This document shows, in pieces, positions 61,940 to 64,000 of a DNA stretch of 64,000 nucleotides (its first letter is position 1; each line of letters opens with the position of its first letter). A program made the translations under genes and the position numbers. The notes beneath the pieces are model-generated. The model did no database searches. It saw only the letters and a program-made list of their open reading frames with translations, and was not told the DNA's origin. This stretch comes from Rotaria sordida. Its lineage: Eukaryota; Rotifera; Eurotatoria; Philodinida; Philodinidae. The stretch covers positions 1-64,000 of the forward strand of contig CAJNOL010001240.1 of NCBI GenBank assembly GCA_905250125.1, written 5' to 3'.

Positions 61940-62342
61940 ATTTTTTTCTTCTAATAATTTTCGAATTGATGCATATGTTGATATATAAAATTCTGGATGT
62001 TGTAGAAATTTTTCGATATCACCGCCACACTCCGATGGAATAAATCATTTACATCGTGATGATGATTTACGAGCAGTTATCATTGCTTCATGTACATCAA
62101 CATCAATAAGATGTTTTGTAAGTGATACAACTGAATAATCAGTTATACGAAATATAATATTTGGTTATTGATCAAACTAAGGACGAGATTCTCGATTTAA
62201 TAAAATGATTTTTACTGGTGAAGACAAAGCATTAAGTTCTTCGACAACATATTTTGTCATATCACCAACACTAGCAACAGCGGTTGTTGATATAATATAA
62301 TCCGTTCGATAATGTAAAATACAACGGTAAGTATGTAATATG
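61940..62342 (-). pseudogene. NmrA/isoflavone-reductase-like fragment with several in-frame stops
   Basis: Read on the minus strand, one frame gives TKYVVEELNALSSPVKIILL followed by NRESRP, stop, FDQ, stop, PNIIFRITDYSVVSLTKHLI, then HEAMITARKSSSRCK, stop, FIPSECGGDIEKFLQHPEF and YASIRKLLEEKNEIEG. The order matches NmrA-type NAD(P)-binding SDR proteins: nucleotide-binding segment, L-x-R-x-S/x, a -DYSD-like segment, then the F-I-P-S-E-x-G motif and an S-x-R-K-x-L-E-E helix. Three stops and a shortened middle make it a clear pseudogene if the family call is right. The N-terminal glycine loop is missing. Confidence 0.55.
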
Positions 62343-64000
62343 TGCTCCTTTTATATAGTGTATGGTATAGAAGAAAAATGAAAGCAAAATGCATCGTCAT
62401 GATTGTTTATTATAAGTTTTAATTCAGAGCAATATATATATATTGGAATTTTTTCTTTATTCAATTCAGATTTCATATAAATCACTTATAACAACTTGAA
62501 TATACATCTCTAATGTTAGTGAAAATACTAAATTTCATCTTTCATGATATCTTGTACAAAAATTTTATTTGTAACACATTCGCGGCGATATGAATATTGG
62601 TTTTTTCATAATTTATCAAAGGTTCCATTTCTTTATCCATGCCAGTTGTAATACTTCAAAACAGCTTTTATCAGCATTTCTCTTATGAATATGAGCTATA
62701 AATATTTCTTTATCAGTGGTAACAGAATCAGTCCCTTTGGTCAAGATATGGTAGCGATATTCAATTTTTTTGCGCTAAAAGAACTTTTGGATCCACCTTG
62801 TAGTGGGTCGCACCGGTAGAACCCATCGCGTCGAATGTGTGAGCAATTATCGTTCCTTACTATCTGTTGTGACATATTTCTCTTAGTATTAGTTACCGGT
62901 TCAGAGCCTTATCCAGATGTAATTGAATGTTCAGAAGGTAAAATTGCACTTAAAACATATAAATGTCTCTCACGAGCTGTATTGCTGGGTCCTAATCACA
63001 ACGGCTATCTAATGGCTCATTTCGACCGATTACCGATATTTAACAATTTGGAAAATGAAAGTTTGGCGTCTTTTTTGATCAACTCTGATTGAGTGTGTTG
63101 CGCCATCACAAACTACCAGTTGATGATGGTGGTGGTGTCAAGACTCCGGTTTGAAATCGATCAATAAAATCTTCGATAAAATAAAAGTAAATGTACAGAA
63201 TACAACACTTCATGGACAGTATGCTGCGACTTATCAAAAACATGCAGGACAACGCCTCTGTAAGGCTTATCCAGATATTTTCTATCTGCTTCAATGGTTT
63301 ATTCCAGACTGATTAATTTTGACACAGCTATTCAGCAGATATGGCGTTTTTGTTGCAATTACATTTTCAACTATTTCGTATATGATAATATCAGGAGATC
63401 TATCTGTGAACTTGGAAACACTATTGGATGAATCCTTGATAAATGTATTTTTGCTGGAGTCTTTGGTTCTGACTTAATATCTATTCAAAATGATCTGAAG
63501 ATCAGTTAAATCTTTGACTGCATTATTCTTCTCGACCATATTGAACATTCGATGCATGATTGTCTTTAATACGATCCAACTCAATCGCATGTATGCATCA
63601 AAAATGCAAATAAATTTATTTGTTTTCATCAGATTCAATATAGCGTATCGATGGTTGATTTATTTCACAAGAATAAACTTGTTCAAATTCCATAGGTAGT
63701 CGATTGGACTACACACGTCATCTCATACAATTGCTTCAAATTTTCTTTGCCAATGTTGTTATAATATTGAAAATGGCATTCATTGAGACGACTACCGAAT
63801 GTAGCTTGGGAAATAATAAGGAATTCGTCGCGAAGAGATCGATGATTGATTTGAGATTTGTACTTTCATCGCTTCTGCTCATTTTTCAATGTCACCCTAT
63901 TGAGCATCAATGAGAAAAGCCACAAAAAAAAGCGACCATGCCACGATTGATCTCGAATATCAAAATAGGGTCAGTTTTCCTTGTCGATCAAATTTCGAAA
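62343..64000. other. Right end, no supported gene
   Basis: The plus-strand frame 62835-63092 contains a protein-like stretch (KCLSRAVLLGPNHNGYLMAH) but I cannot place it. The rest holds short, AT-driven frames. A TATATATA word lies near 62435. Confidence 0.35.

Overview
The window reads as nuclear DNA of an animal, most likely a bdelloid rotifer (Adineta/Rotaria type). It is AT-rich. Genes are split by very short GT-AG introns of about 40-60 nt. Metazoan housekeeping genes (MRPS30/mL65, NOP53, ZNRD2) sit beside expanded families typical of bdelloids: an arginine-type ADP-ribosyltransferase, a TIR-NACHT-HEAT STAND receptor and F-box proteins. A tract built from TGTGGG, the bdelloid telomere unit, lies near the right end. 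Species cannot be fixed from sequence alone, and nothing points to a bacterial or viral replicon.

Layout. 1-6.4 kb: gene-poor. 6.4-15.3 kb: an intronless ADP-ribosyltransferase gene, then a large TIR-NACHT gene ending in about 25 nearly identical 105-nt HEAT units (one short assembly gap). 15.3-23.4 kb: gene-poor, with a foldback element. 23.4-24.1 kb: small acidic protein on the minus strand, crossed by a 100-N gap. 27.2-35.0 kb: compact minus-strand cluster ZNRD2 > NOP53 > MRPS30, whose exons can be joined in frame throughout. 36.9-39.0 kb: F-box/glycine-rich-domain (DUF1399) reading frame broken by two in-frame stops. 39.5-40.7 kb: TA-flanked element with terminal inverted repeats. 41.5-42.4 kb: intronless SDR oxidoreductase. 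44.4-44.7 kb: small unrecognised spliced frame. 46.3-49.5 kb: six-exon aldo/keto reductase. 51.2-60.1 kb: four-exon membrane protein whose 4.2-kb first intron carries a decayed mariner-like element and an 873-nt foldback element. 60.7-62.3 kb: patchwork of broken fragments (retroelement ORF1-like, ART-family N-terminal region, NmrA-like) around the telomere-like tract.

Themes. (1) Mobile DNA survives mainly inside introns (NOP53, MRPS30 and the membrane-protein gene), leaving coding frames intact. (2) The receptor and the ADP-ribosyltransferase are both predicted NAD+ users and lie 3 kb apart, which suggests but does not prove a defence-related neighbourhood. (3) Both N gaps are flanked by the same 47 nt on each side, so they look like unmerged contig overlaps rather than missing sequence. 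The best candidate for an undescribed system is the TIR-NACHT receptor with its homogenised, combinatorially variable HEAT array.
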